Assembly: GCA_036435485.1 (NCBI GenBank) | Contig: JAZHRN010000137.1 | Span: 930,001-994,000, forward strand | Direction: 5' to 3' | DNA from: Saposhnikovia divaricata | Lineage: Eukaryota > Streptophyta > Magnoliopsida > Apiales > Apiaceae | DNA length: 64,000 nt | Shown here: piece by piece, positions 46,127 to 58,195 of the stretch | Position numbering within the stretch: the stretch's first letter is position 1 | How the letters are laid out: the number at the start of each line of letters is the position of its first letter | Program-made: the position numbers and the translations under genes | Notes under the pieces: model-generated | Told to the model about the DNA's origin: nothing | The model's input: only the letters and a program-made list of their open reading frames with translations | Database searches by the model: none

Positions 46127-47221
46127 TGTTAGGTCCAAATGTGTTGTAGAGGGGGGGGTGAATACAACTTTTCGAATATGAGAGGCAATAAAACGATGCA
46201 ATAAATGAACACACAGATTCAAGGAATATATTTCTTTATATATAACTTGAAAGGGTTGCTACAACATTCATTACAAAGTATAACAGAAGTTGAGAGAGAA
46301 GTGAATGATACTAAGCTCTGTGAATGCACTCTCTCTTTTTCTCTTGTGTTTTTCTCTAGAATTGCTCACTCTCTTACTAAAACATTACACAAGTACTTCT
46401 ATTTATACTACATGTAATCTATGTCCTGTAGTCTTCAAAGACTAAGATGTACGTGGCCCAATGATGTCCACATAAATCTTGCCTTATCTTGAAAGCTTGG
46501 AAATCTGCCAATCAGAAGATGCCATGTGTCATGTTGAAGCTGCACCTAAGTAGAACTTCTACTTGAGAATTTCTACTTGGCTATCTCGAAATTCCTAAGT
46601 GGAACTTCTACTTGGCTATCTCGAAATTCCTAAGTAGAACTTCTACTTGAGAATTTCTACTTAGCCATCCAGAACATTTAGTACTTAGAAAATATTCTGG
46701 TCTTCAACTTGAAACTTCAATGCACATCTTGAACTTGTGATATCTTCATGTCTTCTTTATTCTTCAACAAGCTCTTGAACATGGTTCTTTATTACTGACA
46801 TAAACTTGCTATCAATGTCCTGACACTTGATGCACTGGTCTGGTTCATAAGTGACTAGTCTTGATAGTGTTTCTGCTTCTTGAATAAATTACCATATTCA
46901 CTGAATAACTTGGCTTTCCAATATTTGCTTTCCTTCTTCTTCACTTGAAATCAATTGGTCTTGTTGATACTGATAGTTATGATCTTGATTCTTGATTTAT
47001 CAAATCACTGAGGCATGAACAACTTTAACTTGAACTTCTCTCAATGATTTCTTCTTGGCTTGATCATAGTTAGCATGTTTAATTGTATCAATTACCTTGT
47101 CTTCATTTAGTGTTGATTTCTTGTGACTTCCTGTTCTTGATTGTCTTCTGGTTAAGTATCTTTTCTTTTAGTTTGAGTTACATTAGTTATAGTGTTACAA
47201 GTTTATACACTCTGCCTTTCA
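46127..47221 (-). repeat. 5' LTR of SIRE-B
   Basis: 1095 bp, same termini as the 3' LTR. Minus-strand TATA box at about 46399-46407. Confidence 0.94.
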
Positions 47222-50108
47222 TAGACAGTGGATGTTCAGGACACATGACTGGAAATAAATCCCTGCTATCAGACTATGAGGAGAAAGCTGGCCCAAAAGT
47301 TTCCTATGGTGATGGCAATGTAAGAAGAACATTGGGATATGGCAATATTAATCTTGGAAATGTCATCATCAACAATGTAGCTCATGTCCCAGGACTCAAG
47401 CATGACTTGCTATCTGTGAGTCAAATCTGTGACAAGGGATATCATGTAGATTTTCAACCTGAATATTGTGAAGTTATCAGCAAATCTACAGGAAAGGTTG
47501 TTCTAGTTGGTCACAGGCAAAACAATATTTATGAAATCAAGCTTTTGATAGACTTTGTTGGAAAAGCTGTTTGCCTGTCTACAAGAATGTCTAGTGAAGA
47601 GAGTTGGAAGTGGCACAAGAAACTCTCACATTTGAACTTGAACAACATCAATGAATTGATCAGAAAGGATCTTGTAAGAGGACTCCCAAAGGCTCTGTTA
47701 AATGTTGATGGCCTATGTGATTCATGTCAGAAGGCTAAACAAAGGAAATCATCTTTCAAGAGCAAGACAGAATTTTCAATCACTGATCCCTATCATCTTC
47801 TGCATGTTGATCTCTTTGGTCCAGTAAATGTTATGTCTATTGCAAGGAAGAAATATGCTTTAGTCATTGTTGATGAATACACTAGATTCACTTGGGTGTA
47901 TTTTCTAGCAAAGAAGGATGAAACTGCATTAACTCTGATGGAGCATATGAAGCTTCTGGATAAAGGATCAAGTAACAAAGTCAGAATCATCAGAAGTGAT
48001 AATGGAACTGAGTTCAGAAATGCAACAATGGAAGAATTCTGCAAGGACAATGGAGTGAAGCAAGAATTTTCAGCACCTGGTACACCACAACAAAATGGTG
48101 TAGTTGAAAGGAAAAATAGAACCTTGATTGAAGCTGTCAGAACTATGCTTGATGAAGCAAAATTGCCAACTTATTTCTGGGCAGAAGCTGTTCAAACTGC
48201 TTGTTTTACTCAAAATGCAACACTGATCAATAAGCATGGAAAGACACCATATGAGATGGTGAAGAAAAAGAAGCCTAACCTGAAATACTTTCATATTTTC
48301 GGGTGCAAATGTTTTGTTTTGAAGACTCATCCTGAACAGTTGACCAAGTTTGAGCTAAAGGCAGATGAAGGAATTTTTGTTGGCTATCCACTGTCAACAA
48401 AGGCATTCAGAGTTTACAATCTGAGAACTAAAGTGATCATGGAATCTATACATGTGTCTTTTGATGATAAGAAGATAACTGGACTTGAAGACAAAGATGA
48501 ATATGATCAACTTAACTTTGAAAATGAAGATTTAAACTCTGATGAAGTAAACTCTGATGAAACAATTCTGACAGACTCTGTTGAAACAAACTCTGAACCT
48601 CTACTGGTAAACACTGGAGAAACTTCTCAGCCACAACAAAGGGAAGAACCAGTTGAGGGGGAGCATGATCAAAATGAAGACTCAAACACTGATACTGAGT
48701 CAACGGAAAAATCTGGATCAATCTCTGATGATTCAAACTCTGAAAATTCAAATTCTGACTCTGGGCAGTCAAGTTCAGGAAGAGTCTCAGAAAACGAAGA
48801 TAGATCACAACAAAATCAGGAGAGCATGGATCAAGGGGGAGGATCACATGCTGACAGAAGTCATTTGCCTTCTGCTAGGAAATGGACTAAATCACATACA
48901 CCTGATTTGATAATTGGTGATCCAGATGCAAAAGTGAAAACAAGAAGTGCTACTGCAAGTGAATGTCTGTTTCATGCATTCTTGTCTAAAAATGAACCAA
49001 AGAAAGTGGAAGAAGCTCTTCAAGATGCTGACTGGATAACAGCAATGCAGGAAGAGTTGAATGAATTTGAAAGAAATGAAGTTTGGACCCTTCTACCAAG
49101 GCCAAAGAACAGATCTATTGTTGGTACTAAATGGGTTTTCAGAAACAAGACTGACAGTGAAGGTGTTATCACAAGGAACAAGGCTAGACTGGTAGCAAAA
49201 GGCTATTCACAGCAGGAAGGAATAGACTATGATGAAACATTTGCTCCAGTTGCAAGATTGGAGGCAATCAGAATTTTCTAGCAAATGCCTCTCACAAGAA
49301 ATTCAAAGTGTTCCAGATGGATGTGAAAAGTGTTTTTCTGAATGGAAAGCTTGAAGAAGAAGTGTTTGTTGAACAACCACCAGGATTTGTGGACCCCAAA
49401 TATCCAGATTATGTCTACAGGCTAGATAAGGCACTATATGGACTTAAGCAGGCACCAAGAGCATGGTATGAGACACTTGCTCAATTTCTTCTAGAAAGTG
49501 GATTCAACAGAGGAACAATTGACAAAACTCTGTTTTATTTCAATCAAGGAAGTGACCTCCTTTTAGTTCAGATTTATGTTGATGACATTATCTTTGGGTC
49601 TACTAATGATAAACTCTGTAAGAAGTTTGCCAAGCTCATGCAGTCCAGGTATCAAATGAGCATGATGGGAGAGCTTAGTTACTTTCTAGGCCTACAGGTG
49701 AGACAAACAGATGATGGTATTTTCATTAATCAAGAAAAATATACCAGAAATCTTCTCAAGAAATTTGGTATGCTTGATTGTTCATCTGCATCAACTCCCA
49801 TGGCAACAACAACTAAATTGGACAAAGACACAGGAGTTTCAGTGGATATGACAAACTACAGGGGCATGATAGGATCTCTTCTATACTTGACAGCTAGTAG
49901 GCCTGACATCATGTATGCAACCTGTCTTTGTGCAAGGTTTCAGGCAGATCCTAAAGAGCCACATCTGACAGCTGTGAAAAGAATCTTCAAGTATCTCAAG
50001 GGCACCATACATTAGGTCTGTGGTACCCCAGAGAATCAGATTTCAAGCTACTTGGGTATTCTGATGCAGACTTTGCAGGCTGCAAGATAGACAGAAAGAG
50101 TGTTATTT
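47222..50108 (+). pseudogene. SIRE-A pol (split, frameshifted, RNase H truncated)
   Basis: The first codons, up to the protease active-site Asp, lie left of SIRE-B (up to 33968); the rest resumes here with [12 protein letters not shown]. Then come the GAG-pre-integrase [16 protein letters not shown], integrase ([28 protein letters not shown]), an acidic Ser/Asp-rich linker (48490-48860), and RT to 49281, where a one-base loss shifts the frame. RT continues at 49308 with FQMDVKSVFLNG and the active site [11 protein letters not shown] second shift comes near 50011. RNase H begins (SDADFAGC) but stops after DRKS at 50103, followed by unrelated sequence, so most of the RNase H domain is deleted. 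The open frame starting at 47083 borrows 46 residues from the inserted LTR and is an artefact. Confidence 0.9.
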
Positions 50109-50446
50109 GATTTTCTTTTAAAATCAAATATTTTATTGTTTTAATTTGCTAAATACACTTTTTAAAAATACGCGCACGTGACCCACTCATCCATTAATGT
50201 GTCCCACTCACCCATTAATGTGTCCCACTCACCCATTATCGTGTCCCACTACACATTAATCTAGGAACTGATTGAGTGTTTGATTACATAAGAGATTGGG
50301 TTTTTAATTACTCTAATTACTTTTGTGTCCAAACGGTTGTGTTTTATTTTACATCTCACAGTTCTCTCATTTTTCACTTGGGCATTCTCGCAAACACCTT
50401 TCCTACATACACTTCTCTTGGGGATTCTTGCAAATTTCTTAACTCA
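50109..50446 (+). other. SIRE-A spacer between pol and ORF3
   Basis: 338 bp, non-coding. It contains about four copies of a 20-bp unit GTGTCCCACTCACCCATTA (50190-50265), a small tandem array that could act in regulation or merely be slippage. Confidence 0.7.
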
Positions 50447-53400
50447 ATGGATTCTAAACCATTCACTGCTCTTGGTTTACGGTTTGTTCCTAACAACTAT
50501 GAAGCTCCACTCTATCATGAACGTGTTCCAGAACCGTTTCATCTAATGCAGAATTTCTTGAGAGATTTAGAGATTGGACAAGCTCTGGTTGGACCTGATA
50601 CTCTCTCTGCATCTCAAATTGCTACTTTTTGGCAAAATTCAGTCTATGTGGATGGAGGAGAGAATGGGACTCCTAACATCATCTTCACTTATGAAGAACA
50701 AGACTTTGTGATTACTCCACAAACTGTAAGAGATACAATGGGGTTTGACACACATACATCTTATACTCTTGTTAATGAAACTCTTTTGAGAGAGATGCTA
50801 CAAGAGATAGGTTACATGGAATCTCTTGACAAGCTTGGCGATATAAAGAGACCAAATCTCAGGAAGGAATGGAACTTTTTCTTTGATTGCATTACAAGGA
50901 CATTCCAGAAGAAAGTCACCAACTGGGATGCCATTCCAATAGACAGTCTACAAATCGGGTATTCTCTACTCTATGGTAGTAATTTTGATTTTGGTAGATA
51001 TGTTCTGATGAATTTAGGTGATAAACTGTCAGAGTCTACTACAGTTTATTATGCTCGATTTTGTCAAATGCTGTTCAATGCTTGTGTACCTGGTCTAGAA
51101 ATTGCTGATACTGATGAAATTCAGCCTTTTAGAGTCAACAAGAGAATATTCTCTGATATGACTAATAAGGATGTTGGTAAAGAAAATCTCCCTGCTTTTG
51201 TTCTGCCACTTGCTTTGCAGAACTTTCTCAATTAACCTCAGGACCAACAACAACCAGACCCACAACCAGAACAACAACCAGAACCACAATCTGAACCACT
51301 AAACATTGATCGTCCTCACACACCAAACACTGAACCACCTACATCAACTATTCCCTCAGCACCTACAAAACAACCTTCCCACACTTCACAAACAAACTCT
51401 GAATCATCACAATCTCCACCCCAACCACAGTCTAAAACAAAGAGAGGCAGAGTAAAGTCAGCACTGAACACTGAACGACATGCAAGAGTTAAGAAGGCAA
51501 TAGAGACAAAAATGAAAGCAAAACAGACATCTCCTAGAGCTGTTTATACTAGAAGAGTGAAAAGAATAAAACAAACGGCAAACATACCTAAGTCACTCTC
51601 AGTGGTAGCACAATCTCCACAATCTAGTGAAGAGGATTCCGATGAAGTGCCTCTAGCGAAGAGAAGAAAACTGGTAATCTCTGATTCTGTGGATGAAAAT
51701 GTTGAAGCTCCAGAGGTGGTTTCACAGCAAACACCTACTGTTGAGGTTGAGAAAGATGAAATACCTACAGAGGTTGAAATGCCTGCAGAGGACAAAATAC
51801 CTGCAGAAGAGGATACTAGAGATGGCTTTTCTCCAATGAATGATATTCTTGATTCATTTATGCCATTCGCTGATCCTATCTCTGATACTGGTGCAGCTGA
51901 TTAACCTACAGTTGTTCTTTCTGAAATTGTAGCATCACATACTGAGTTACTATCTGATGCTCACCAAACTGTTGAAGGAGGAGATGAAATTGATCAAGCA
52001 ACCAAGGCTACTTCTCAGTCTATGCCTGTTGATGACAAGCAACATGGAGAAAATCTTGACAAAGCTGCAGAAGAAATTGCTAAAACTGTGGCTGAAGATG
52101 AACATGCTAAAGCTGCAAGTGTTGAACCTGAAGGTAAAAGCAGTGCAAACTCTGATTCTTCTCTGAGTGCACCAGTACAAACAGACAATAAACATACACC
52201 TTTCACTCAACCTTGTACGTCTCATGAAGTTAAGAGAGCACAACTTGCAAAATTTGCTGCTGACTGGTACAAAGAGGATTGCATTTTTCCACGAGGGAGA
52301 GCAGCTGATTTTGTTAAGCAAACTGCTGATACTATCTCCAATCCAGAGATTCTTTCTTGCTTAAAAGCAACTGTAGTTCAAGTCAAAACTCTGGATAGAA
52401 GATTTGATGACACTACAAAGGCAATCACTGATTTGAGGACTGAGGTCGTAGCTCGAGAAATGAAAATGGAAAGAGAGTCAAAACTCATGAATACAAAATT
52501 TTCTACAGCTCAAGACAATCTCTTTGCCAGGCTGGGTAAAGTTGAAGAAAATCAGTCTGACTTATCTGTTAAAATTGATTCTATTGCTACCTCCTTGGAG
52601 TTAATTACATCTATTCTTATGCCTGATGATGTCAAAAAGGGGGAGAGAGTTGTCAGAAGGGATACTGCTGGAGATGGAGGAGCAAGTAGTAAAGGAAAGA
52701 ACAAAACTGAAGAAGCTCAAACTTTGAGAACTAGAAAGTCATCTAAATCACAGTCTGTTGGGATAAATACTGATACTCAAGGTACTTCAAAGACCAAGAG
52801 TTTGCTATTACCTTCTAATCCACAGACTAATGAAGAATTGGCTGCTAAGTTGTTTATTGAAGAGAATGAGGAAGGAGTTACAATTGAAGACATTGAAGCT
52901 GAAGAAAAGAGTTTACAAGAAGAACATCTCAAGGCTTTAAAGTCTGGTAAGATAAAAAGAGGAAAAGCTCCTAGGCCTGTTGTTAAAGGTGTTGTGATCA
53001 AGGAAAGGGCTGATGTTAGTCAAAGATCTCAGTTTTTAAAGGAAACAATGGCAGCAGAAGCTCAACTCAAGCTGAAAGGCATTGAAGGAGAAAGTTCACA
53101 GAAGAAAGTTACAACTTCTGTTGCATCACAAGTAATGACCACACCTTTACAATCTTCTCAGTTGAAATCGGTTTTTGGGAAAGGAACAATTCAAGATCCA
53201 AATATATTATCTGGAGTTTCTATAAATATTTCTGATGGAAGAGCATTGTCTGGTAAAATTGGAAACAATAAGGGTGGACTAGGTTCACACAGAGACAAAA
53301 GGCAATATACTGGTCCTAGAAATCCTTCTTCACTGGCTGTTCCAGGTCGTGGTGTCCCTCAAGAGAGTTTGGACAGACTGGAATCAGTACAGTTAGTTTA

Positions 53401-53938
53401 TCAGAAGAGTTTAAAGAAGGACTTTCTCTTGTACTTCATGGCTGATGGGACAGTATTTAAAATTGGTGAGAATGATATTGGCTTGAAATGTTGGGAAGAA
53501 CTAGAATATGTTCTATATCTTTTCAAGGTGAATAGTCGAAGGACTCAATCAGTTGCTAATGTGCTCAGACAGAGGATGCTTCAGAATTTGGCAATCAGAG
53601 GAGAGAAGTATAATAGCAGATATGTTCCTAAGTACAGGGATTACAATGGAAATCTTATTGAAATGAAGAAAGGTACTGCAAAATTAAAGACTGATTTGGG
53701 AATCACAGTACTTGACTTCAATTCACAGTCAGAAGAAGTTAAATTTATCAGACTGGGAAATGAGATGAGAAGGAACAAAATCTATGATCTTAGGGCTGCT
53801 ATCTACCAGACAGATGAGAGTGATCCTCAGCTCAGAGAGATTAAAGAAGCTATGAAGATTGAGCTTGAAAATGCAGAAAGAAGATTGCTCATAGATTATC
53901 TCAGAGCTATGCTAGATCTTGAAGTGATAAGAGATTAA
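50447..53938 (+). pseudogene. SIRE-A ORF3, 1163 codons with two stops
   Basis: One continuous frame from ATG 50447 (MDSKPFTALGLRF) to TAA 53938, interrupted by TAA at 51233-51235 and 51902-51904. Both are consistent with CAA-to-TAA changes. Residues 1-260: a helical domain homologous to ORF3 of SIRE-B (EWNFFFDCITRTFQ near 139, SLLYGSNFDFGRYV near 170). Then a Gln/Pro/Ser-rich disordered stretch, an acidic stretch, and the basic patch PLAKRRKLVIS at residue about 401. Residues 640-740 are coiled coil. The C-terminal 350 residues are charged and helical. No signal peptide or membrane helix at the likely start. The protein is probably dead in this copy. Confidence 0.82.
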
Positions 53939-54092
53939 GGTCTGTAAGGATTTTCTTATTCTCTGTAGTTTTTGTTAAGTAGCAGCTTAAACTCTGAATT
54001 TGTATAAACACTGTATTTGTTTATTTGTTTTGACATCATCAATTATTGTCATTAACTTGTGCATTTTTGCTAATGAACAAGTTGGGGGAGAT
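53939..54092 (+). other. SIRE-A 3' untranslated region and polypurine tract
   Basis: Short untranslated region ending in the polypurine tract GTTGGGGGAGA (54081-54091), directly before the 3' LTR. Confidence 0.85.
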
Positions 54093-54599
54093 TGTTAAAT
54101 ATAATTGATGTGTTTTAATCAGTGTTTAAGTGTAACAGTGAATTATCAGAGTTTAGCTGGAAGCGGTTAGAGTTTAGTGTAAACTCTGACAGTTGGAAGC
54201 TCGACAGAGTTTGTCAAACTCTGTCTGGAGGAAGCGTCTACTGGTCAACAGTGATTGAAGATTTATTATGGAAGCGATATCTTTGAAGATTGGATAGCTA
54301 TCAAAGAGATCCAGTTGACTTAGGAGACGTGTGACAATCTGTAATTGATATCATTGTATAGCTGATTATTAGGAATATCAATTAGAGATTGTATCGTAGC
54401 TGTATGTTTTATAAATACAGTTAGGTTAACCCTAGAAGGGTATCGTACAACGAATTATCTTTATTGTAACCTAGCAGCTCTTTGTGATAGTTTACATCAC
54501 GAAGAGGGTTCTTAATACCAGAAGTTTTTAAGTGCATAAACGTCTTACTTGTTAAACTCTCATACTAATTTGATTATTAACTGTGTATTCGGCCTAACA
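54093..54599 (+). repeat. 3' LTR of SIRE-A
   Basis: 507 bp, five substitutions from the 5' LTR and no indels; followed by target repeat ATTTA. Confidence 0.95.
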
Positions 54600-54604
54600 A
54601 TTTA

Positions 54605-55804
54605 TACTCCGAGGTTCACATTCCTTTACCCTGAGGTACCATTACCGAACCTCCACGTTATAGTTCTCTGCAAATTCATCTAATAACAATAACTTTTCTT
54701 TCTTTTTTTTTTAAGAAAAAAGAACTGCATCAAATAAATTCCCCTCATAAACGATAAACCCCAAACACGCAAAATCCCATTCAACTCCATCTGTTTAAAA
54801 TTTGAATCCTACATAATCTCTTCGTTTTCTTCTTTACAACCCCGTGCATCGAGTCTTCCACTTGTCTACATTCACTTTCGCTTATTCCCAAAACTCTCTG
54901 CAATTATCTTTTACTCCCATCGATCACACACGACTTCGGCTGAGAGATGCCACGTGTTTGACCTGTTCACATCCCTATACATCTATATATACATGCCCTA
55001 TCAGTTTTTCAAAAAGAAATAAACATAAACCCTCTCCTTCTCCCCCAAACGATCCATCTTCCAGACGCAATCCCGGCAAAAGCTTCCGTTTCCCAGTTAC
55101 AGTCACCAATCCAAAGGTAATTTTCTATCTCCTTTCCTTTACCAATTTCTATACCCTGTTGTTATGCATCCTCCGTTTTGCATGCTATCCTTTTAGATGA
55201 TTCTGAATACAACTTGTAGATGCATGCTACTTACAACAATTGAATCAAGTAGATCAATCTTCTCTATCAACCCTAACTGTGTTCATACACACCCACATAC
55301 ATCCATGTATGCACATAGAAATCATCAATTAATTGAACATAATTTTTGGGCATTTTTATACCTGTTCTCATATTTACCAATTAATTCCTTGCTAGCATGT
55401 CCACCTTTCATGTTAATTGATTCCGATGCGTGCTTTACTTGATTTAAATCTTCGTCTTGGCCTTCCAGGCCTGATCATGACCTTTCTGCCACAAAAAACT
55501 CTTCACTTGCAACCCCTCCTGAGATAGGCTAAGTCTAAATTTCACGACCTCTATTTGAAAGATGGGCTTTCATGTACTTTTCCCTTGTAGCCTTCCACCT
55601 TTGTTAACCTATGGGTTCTATACATAAACCCCTGTATTACACTTAACAACCCTGTCTCTCTTTGTTGAAACATGAGGATGACATAACCCTAAATGACCTA
55701 GGGTTCAATTGCTTGAACCCCCATAATAGACAGCACCCGGTTATCCTTCTTTCATCATTTTGAGAACCATGGCATCACGACTCACACTGCTTTTCTCTGT
55801 GCAG
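54605..55804 (-). other. Tat 3' untranslated region
   Basis: Pyrimidine-rich on the plus strand with scattered short frames. It probably also includes promoter and 5' untranslated sequence for the opposite-strand ORF: a CTGTGCAG splice-acceptor-like site lies directly before its ATG at 55805. Confidence 0.5.
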
Positions 55805-56971
55805 ATGTCGAGTCACACCGCGTCCAGCGGCTCTCAATGTTTTGCAACCAAAGATGCCTCCCAAGAGATGGCAACCTCTGAGGCTAGCTCATTTTCATCA
55901 CTGACCCCCACTGCTAGGACTCCTCCCTTGCCTTCTACTATTAGTGGGTGTACCCGCTCCAAAGTCAAAATACATGACCCTTCCGCTGCCCAAATTGCAG
56001 TCAAATCCTGTCCCCTAAATCCATCCACCATTGTCCATACTACCATTAGCTTGTACTCCCTTAAATCTGGGGAAGAAATCGACTCCCTTGGTCACCTATC
56101 CTTACCTGTTGAACCCTTCAGTGAACATCATAGAGAAATTGACTCTTCAGATGAGGCTTCCCCTATTGAGGCTTCCAATGCTCCCATCCTTCAACCCCTG
56201 AATATCAATATTCATTCTTCCATGACAGCTCAGAAGTTAACGAACTTATTAGAAGATTGTGATCCTGGGTGTTCCGTGGTTATACCCCAGCCAGAAGAGA
56301 AATGTAATGACTTTTCCAACTTTGAGCCAAACCAAATGATTCCTTGTGCTGTCCTGTCTGCCCAATTTTTTAGACTGGGATTGTCATTGCCCCTTCATCC
56401 TTTTATCATTGATATCCTTGACACCTACCACCTTGCTCTATTACAACTAACCCCGAATTCCTATCGCATGGTCATTTGCCTGTACGTTCTGTATGACACC
56501 TTATTCCCGGCTAAATTGACTGCCCATGAGTTGGGTTTCTTTTACCAACTTAAAGAGACTGGGAAAACCCTTGGATTCTTCTATCTTACCACCTGGAATG
56601 TCCACCAAGGAAAATGCATAAAGGGCAATAAACAAGGAATGTCTGGTTGGCACAACAATTTTACATTGCTACGATTGCCAAATTACAGAAAAGAATTTAA
56701 CCCATCTCCGAATATGCCTCTCCAAACTGTTTTAGAGGGAGATGAGCTGAAAAGAGCCCATAAAGTTTTGAGAAGGAGTTCAAAGTTTGGAGATGGTTCC
56801 AGCCTACTGTCAAGTGATAAATTGATTAGTTTAGGCTTCAGCAAAGATCCTAACTCCCAGTTCCAAGAGAGCACTCGTACCCCTGCCCAGGATAGCCCTG
56901 TTGAGAGAACCTCTGATAATCCAGGTTTACGGTTGAACCCTGGCCTTCAAATATTTTCTCTTCTTATTTAA
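55805..56971 (+). CDS. Tat opposite-strand ORF, exon 1: gypsy-associated transposon protein
   Basis: ATG 55805 (MSSHTASSGSQ) opens 388 codons; an earlier in-frame ATG at 55769 is possible but precedes an acceptor-like site. After a Ser/Thr/Pro-rich N-terminus, residues about 175-310 carry the domain of plant proteins called putative gypsy type transposon (Pfam Transposase_28 type): LGLSLPLHPFIIDILDTYH, ALLQLTPNSYRMVIC and TTWNVHQGK. Such ORFs lie downstream of, and antisense to, pol in Tat elements (gene23 of Grande is the known example). Function is unknown. Despite the decayed pol, this frame is open. A donor-like CAG|GTTTAC near 56923 would splice to an acceptor at about 57108. Confidence 0.72.
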   Translation: MSSHTASSGSQCFATKDASQEMATSEASSFSSLTPTARTPPLPSTISGCTRSKVKIHDPSAAQIAVKSCPLNPSTIVHTTISLYSLKSGEEIDSLGHLSLPVEPFSEHHREIDSSDEASPIEASNAPILQPLNINIHSSMTAQKLTNLLEDCDPGCSVVIPQPEEKCNDFSNFEPNQMIPCAVLSAQFFRLGLSLPLHPFIIDILDTYHLALLQLTPNSYRMVICLYVLYDTLFPAKLTAHELGFFYQLKETGKTLGFFYLTTWNVHQGKCIKGNKQGMSGWHNNFTLLRLPNYRKEFNPSPNMPLQTVLEGDELKRAHKVLRRSSKFGDGSSLLSSDKLISLGFSKDPNSQFQESTRTPAQDSPVERTSDNPGLRLNPGLQIFSLLI

Positions 56972-57110
56972 ATGTGTTCCCTCCTTACGGCCTTGTCGTA
57001 CCATGCATATTCCATGCTCCCTTTAATGTGTTCTGTGTAGAATAATACTTACCAAAATATTTCTTACTTATTGTTGTTACTTAACTTTCTCTATTGTCCT
57101 CAATGCAGAT

Positions 57111-58195
57111 ATGTCTTTCTCTGTGCCCTCGTTTGTCACCAAACGCTCCAGCCACAAGAGCACTTCCAAGTCAGCAAGCATGCCTCCCATTTCTGAGAGA
57201 ACTCCTACTCCAACTTCTAAGGCCAGCTAAATCCAGTCAGAGAAAGCTTCTGCTTCCAAAAAGAGAGTCTCCCAACGTACCCCTGAACAATCCGAAACCT
57301 TCGGTTCCCGCAGTAGCAAAGTCCTCCAAAAGTTATTCCTCCTGCCCCTTTGACTGCCTTCATTGACTCTATTAAAGATAAGGTTCCCATGCGATCCATC
57401 CTGGAGTGGGATAGCTTGAGTTTTGAAGAGGCAACGAGCAGGGTTCCACTTGTGAATGTAGAAAGTTTGTTCTTGTACTTGAAGCACAGCGATCAAATTG
57501 CTGAAGCTACAAAGGGGAATTCCAGTGTGCATGCAGAGCTGCTCAGGGTACGATTAGAGTTGAAGGCCTTTCAAGATGACAGAAAGAAACTTCTTGATTC
57601 TAACAGAAAGTTGTACAAGAGTGAGGGCATACTGATCCAAGAAAAAGATAAGTTACTGAAGGATAGGGAGACCCTGGATACTATCGTCCTGAAAATGGAT
57701 AAGGAAAGAGAGGATGCTGCCGCAGCTCACAAGAAGGAGAAGGAGAAGCTTGAGTTAAAGGTCAGATCCCTTCACGGTGCGATTGCTAAGTACAAAGTCT
57801 CTCTCTCCAAGCAAGAAGACAAAGAGTATAACTCAGGCTACAAAGCTGGTATGAGAGACTATATGTCTTCTATGTATGAAGTTTTTCCTGATTTGGAGTG
57901 GAGCCTTTTGGGTCAAGATGCCGTTGATGCCATTGAATTGATAAAGGAAGAAAAAATCACAGCCATCCCCGAAATGAAGATAGACGAATCTCCCTAAGAC
58001 AAGATTGAAAAGATGCAGGTGGAAGCTGTTGTTCAGACGCAGGAGGAACCATTGGTAGCCCCTGAAATTGAAGCTGAAGGTGGGGATTCCGTCATTTCAC
58101 CCCAGGAGTTAGTCCCATCAACAGATCCTGAGGTCGTGAAGACTTCCCCTGCTCAGGCAACTCCACTAGCTTTCCCAACCAAAATAATCCAGTAA
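57111..58195 (+). pseudogene. Tat opposite-strand ORF, C-terminal coiled-coil part
   Basis: After acceptor TCCTCAATGCAG, an ATG at 57111 opens a Ser/Lys-rich stretch that stops at 57228. The coding sense continues in another frame from about 57350 to 57997, with LTAFIDSIKDKVPMRSILEW then a coiled coil (about 57540-57810) of Lys/Glu heptads, and after one more TAA to 58195. N-terminal domain, Ser/Lys linker and long coiled coil is the known layout of these gypsy-antisense proteins. This half is damaged by one frameshift and two stops. Confidence 0.65.

Larger units (their letters stand above)
33969..47221 (-). mobile_element. SIRE-B: SIRE/Maximus-type Ty1/copia element nested in SIRE-A
   Basis: 13,253 bp bounded by near-identical LTRs (1096 and 1095 bp) and a perfect target repeat TAGAC (33964-33968, 47222-47226), lying in the protease active-site coding region of SIRE-A. 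On the minus strand the order is LTR, primer site, short gag, pol, 1.86 kb repeat-rich spacer, 1342-codon ORF3, polypurine tract, LTR. The two LTRs differ at one base and one indel as far as I can see, so insertion was recent. Confidence 0.95.
31134..54599 (+). mobile_element. SIRE-A: SIRE/Maximus-type Ty1/copia element, split by SIRE-B
   Basis: Bounded by two 507-bp LTRs and a perfect target repeat ATTTA (31129-31133, 54600-54604). Without the 13.26 kb SIRE-B insertion and its extra target copy it is about 10.2 kb, normal for SIRE elements. It carries a long gag with three zinc knuckles, pol in copia order, and a third ORF. The LTRs differ at 5 positions (about 1 percent). It is defective: a gag frameshift, a pol frameshift, a truncated RNase H, and two stops in ORF3. 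Confidence 0.93.

Noticed and set aside
47083..47221. Start of a 732-codon frame with a hydrophobic N-terminus
   Set aside because: The first 46 codons are SIRE-B LTR read into SIRE-A pol; a chance fusion, not a signal peptide.
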